Source: Spirochaetaceae bacterium
GTDB lineage: Bacteria > Spirochaetota > Spirochaetia > Treponematales > Breznakiellaceae
Direction of reading: 5' to 3'
NCBI GenBank assembly: GCA_031290855.1
Contig: JAISLM010000083.1
Location: 1 to 7,718 of the forward strand
Length of the DNA stretch: 7,718 nt
A model generated the notes under the pieces. That model was not told the origin of the DNA. It searched no databases and was given only the letters and a program-made list of their open reading frames with translations. Position 1 is the first letter of the stretch. Each line of letters begins with the position of its first letter. Positions 5,939 to 7,718 of this stretch are shown one piece after another. The translations under genes were made by a program, and so were the position numbers.

Positions 5939-6234
5939 ATTCGCAGTGGGCTCTGCTCCCCCGTCTTATCCCTTCCTTATCGGGTTAGGCAGGAAGTAAA
6001 ACGTCAGGTACAAGCCGCAAATCGGCTTGCCGCCATGCGGTTGTGCCTGTGGCACAACCCATGCGCGGACGCTTGACGCTGTTTTGTGGCGGTTAGAATA
6101 AGCAGCGTCTACAAAAAAATGGTAGTAGACGGGTTTGCGAGCAAACAAGTTTGCTATGCAAACCATCACAGTTAAATAATTTTCGCATCCGATCGACGCC
6201 CGTAAATGACGCGACGCTTACAAGATACCCCGCC
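5939..6234. repeat. Hairpin-rich dispersed repeat, copy R2
   Basis: Order here is D (5939-6007), a 44-base insert (6008-6051), E (6052-6073), the GACGCTGTTTTGTGGCGG block (6075-6092), then B (6088-6234). In R1 the order is B, D-like, D, E. Stems in this copy: CTTCCT/AGGAAG (5972-5977 with 5991-5996), CAAGCCG/CGGCTTG (6011-6017 with 6023-6029), GGTTGTGCC/GGCACAACC (6039-6047 with 6051-6059), GACGCTG/CAGCGTC (6075-6081 with 6103-6109), GTCTAC/GTAGAC (6107-6112 with 6125-6130) and two GTTTGC/GCAAAC stems (6133-6146; 6149-6163). No protein product is supported. It lies in the same orientation as R1, about 5.9 kb away. It may be the target or product of a mobile-repeat system; that is inference. 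Confidence 0.8.
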
Positions 6235-6378
6235 GCAGAGCTCTAACCTTGACTCAAAAAATTTTACCTGATGAAAAGCTCCCCGTCGCGCTACCGGAAG
6301 GGCCTTTCCGATTCGGCTCCTTTCCGTTTTTTCTCCGTATGTTAAAGCAAACCGCGGGTTAATCACCAATATATTTAC

Positions 6379-6972
6379 ATGAGACATTTAAGAATGCTGA
6401 AACAGGGCGTGTGGTACGAAATCAGTACCCGCGTCAACAACAGGGAACCCCTGTTCCGCGGGGGGCGGGCCCCGGCTCTGTTCGACCGGGTGTTCCGGGA
6501 GACCGCGTACAGGTTTGCCTTCACGGTCCGGGGCTTGAGTCTTGCCGGCGACCGGCTGGCTTTTTACATCAAGCCCGCGGACGGGTTCGAACTGCCCGCT
6601 ATAATGAAATGGCTGAAGCAGACCTTCGCCATTAGGTACAACCGTGACAATGGACGGACGGGACACCTGTGGGGCGACCGTTACCGGTCGCGGATTCTGG
6701 AAGGGGAGCCGCCGGACGGCGGGGAGGCGGCGGGGGACTTCCAGGCCTGCGGGGTCAGACCCCACAGCGGGAAACGCCTCGCCGGACGCACGGCGGCGGG
6801 AGCTCCGCCGGCCCGTGGGGTCAGACCCCACAGCGGGCGCCGCCTCGCCGGACGAGCGGCGGCGGGAACCCCGCCGGCCCACGGCAGGGTCAGACCCCAT
6901 CGCGGGAAACGGGCGTCCGGAGCCGCGTTTTCCCGTCCATACCCCCCTTCCGTGGCCCCGGAGTCCGGATAA
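6379..6972 (+). CDS. RAYT/IS200-like transposase homologue lacking the HUH motif
   Basis: 197 residues. Residues 1-110 resemble REP-associated tyrosine transposases (Y1_Tnp, IS200-like, COG1943): MRHLRMLKQGVWYEISTRVN, NREPLF, then IMKWLKQTFAIRYNRDNGRT and GHLWGDRYRSRILEGE. In active members, the strand before this segment carries His-hydrophobic-His (as in MPNHxHLL) for metal binding. Here the equivalent region reads LAGDRLAFYIKPADG (55-69) with no histidine. Tyr102 in the WGDRYRS segment could match the conserved tyrosine region. Residues about 122-185 are a low-complexity basic tail of 22-23-residue repeats (GVRPHSGKRLAGR...) encoded by tandem palindromic DNA. The ATG has no clear Shine-Dalgarno site. 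It may be a domesticated or decaying homologue, and the true end may have been altered by repeat expansion. Family call is moderate; loss of HUH is seen directly. Confidence 0.6.
   Translation: MRHLRMLKQGVWYEISTRVNNREPLFRGGRAPALFDRVFRETAYRFAFTVRGLSLAGDRLAFYIKPADGFELPAIMKWLKQTFAIRYNRDNGRTGHLWGDRYRSRILEGEPPDGGEAAGDFQACGVRPHSGKRLAGRTAAGAPPARGVRPHSGRRLAGRAAAGTPPAHGRVRPHRGKRASGAAFSRPYPPSVAPESG
6751..6898. repeat. Tandem GGGGTCAGACCCC palindrome units inside the RAYT-like gene
   Basis: GGGGTCAGACCCC occurs at 6751-6763 and 6817-6829, and as GGGTCAGACCCC at 6887-6898. Spacings are 66 and 69 bases, both multiples of three, so the reading frame is kept. Each of the two full units also has a GC stem: CGGCGGG/TCCGCCG (6794-6800 with 6804-6810, one G-T/G-U pair) and CGGCGGG/CCCGCCG (6860-6866 with 6870-6876). 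The third unit is truncated. Further hairpins precede the array: GCGACCG/CGGTCGC (6674-6680 with 6685-6691) and CCGCC/GGCGG (6709-6713 with 6718-6722). Confidence 0.85.
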
Positions 6973-7232
6973 GCGGCATAATCCGCCCGTAGAAACGCAG
7001 CCGCCGCCATTTCCTCCCCAAACCTAACCCGGCCAGGGGGATACGTCTGCCCTGAAATCTGAATTGCGGAACAGGTTTAGGGCTTTCGGCGGGGAAGTTC
7101 ATTGTGAGCATCGGCGGCGACAGTCCGTGGTTGTTTACCACGTTAAGCCTTGTCTACCCCATATTAAACTCATCCCCCGTGTTTCGGCGTGTAATGATCT
7201 CCGGCTTACCCTTCAGCATTTTGTTTCTTCCG
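6973..7232. other. Region without a supported gene
   Basis: Short open frames on both strands here show no family signal. The only clear structure is CGTGG/CCACG (7126-7130 with 7138-7142). With the repeats and the possible transposase remnant that follow, it reads as accessory, decayed sequence. Confidence 0.5.
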
Positions 7233-7292
7233 CCGGACAGGTATCGTAAAGGGAGACAAGCTTTGCTTGGGAGACAAGCTTTGCTTGTCCGG
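7233..7292. repeat. Tandem 18-bp repeat framed by an inverted repeat
   Basis: GGGAGACAAGCTTTGCTT is present twice head to tail (7251-7268 and 7269-7286) with no mismatch. The second copy continues into GTC, making a GACAAGC/GCTTGTC stem (7273-7279 with 7283-7289). The block is framed by CCGGACA (7233-7239) and TGTCCGG (7286-7292). It may be a small palindromic repeat that duplicated by slippage. Confidence 0.75.
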
Positions 7293-7460
7293 CTGCCTTA
7301 GATTTATATGAAAAAGCGGGCCGGACTTTAGTACTATTAAACCGGGTTTTGGTAAAAGCTCAATAATATGGATATTCAGATTGCCCGTAACCGGTATGAT
7401 ATTTTCAGCATGCGGAAAGTCCTCATCTGCCAGCCGTCTGATTTGTCCCGCCCAACCGGC

Positions 7461-7541
7461 GCGGGGCCGCCTGTTGTCCGGTATCCGGGCGCACATCCGT
7501 CCAAAATTTTCTATCAATTGCTTAAAAAGTTCCCCACCCAT
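7461..7541 (-). pseudogene. Possible 5' remnant of a DDE-type transposase gene
   Basis: The minus-strand frame from ATG at 7541 begins MGGELFKQLIENFGRMCARI followed by PDNRRP. A short N-terminal helix followed by 'IPD.R' is the usual opening of a group of DDE transposases ('...IFEQIPDHR...'), recalled from memory. After about 27 residues the sequence no longer resembles that family, although the frame stays open to 7206, so only the beginning survives. The catalytic domain is missing, so no activity is expected. The evidence is one short motif, and it could be coincidence. Confidence 0.3.
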
Positions 7542-7604
7542 ACTCCCATATTAGCATGGTTTTTTGATACTTTGAATTGCTGACTGGCCGGGCGGCTGAC
7601 GAAA

Positions 7605-7660
7605 TGCCTCATTTAAAAATGTAACCGAAGGGCTGGTTGCCTCATTTAGAAAAAAGTAAC
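7605..7660. repeat. Two imperfect direct repeats
   Basis: TGCCTCATTTAAAAATGTAAC (7605-7625) is repeated imperfectly at 7638-7660, where the matching ends are TGCCTCATTT and AAGTAAC. The starts are 33 bases apart. A GCCGCC/GGCGGC inverted pair (7666-7671 with 7698-7703) follows near the window end. They could be terminal or binding repeats of an element that continues beyond the window. Confidence 0.5.
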
Positions 7661-7718
7661 TTTAGGCCGCCGGTTCGCTTCCGGAAGGAAGGGGCCGGGC
7701 GGCAAGGGCCTCCCGCAA

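Noticed and set aside
6751..6898. CRISPR array
   Set aside because: There are only three units, the spacers resemble each other, the whole unit (not a short repeat) is duplicated, and no cas genes are present.
6388..6900. 170-residue minus-strand frame and alternative + frames over the RAYT-like gene
   Set aside because: The tandem units have periods divisible by three, so several frames stay open. Only the frame starting at 6379 shows family motifs.
7104..7301. 65-residue + strand frame with hydrophobic stretch
   Set aside because: It runs into the 18-bp tandem repeat, has no ribosome site and shows no recognisable domain.

Overview
The window most likely comes from a spirochaete of the Treponema group, possibly a gut treponeme. 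The evidence is a tandem pair of secreted FlaA-type flagellar sheath proteins, treponeme-style signal peptides ending in AxFA|Q, and moderately GC-rich DNA with many dispersed repeats. The species cannot be fixed from sequence alone.

Layout: (1) 1-1365 is accessory DNA. It holds a hairpin-rich repeat (R1, 1-318), a short minus-strand gene remnant (341-547), a perfect 12-bp hairpin (616-642) and the 3' remnant of an IS110-type transposase gene (728-1099). (2) 1366-3766 is a probable operon with a near-consensus sigma70 promoter, two FlaA-family genes and an RlmB/TrmH-type SPOUT rRNA 2'-O-methyltransferase. (3) 3825-5732 is a second unit: its own promoter, then atpD (F1 beta, TTG start) and atpC (F1 epsilon) abutting end to end. 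No other ATP synthase gene is present in the window. (4) 5733-6234 holds palindromes after atpC, a minus-strand 3' gene remnant with an internal stop, and a second repeat copy (R2, 5939-6234) with its modules in a different order from R1. (5) 6379-6972 encodes a short IS200/REP-associated (RAYT-like) transposase homologue. It appears to lack the His-hydrophobic-His metal-binding motif, and its 3' third is built from in-frame tandem units, each carrying the palindrome GGGGTCAGACCCC. (6) 6973-7718 is mostly non-coding, with small tandem and inverted repeats and a possible 5' remnant of a DDE transposase gene on the minus strand.

The working genes serve motility (FlaA sheath), ribosome maturation (RlmB) and the catalytic head of an F-type ATP synthase. 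This housekeeping block is bounded by two same-orientation copies of one repeat family and flanked by decayed mobile-element sequence. The most unusual items are the HUH-less RAYT-like gene with its built-in palindrome array, the permuted hairpin repeats R1/R2, and the isolated atpDC pair.
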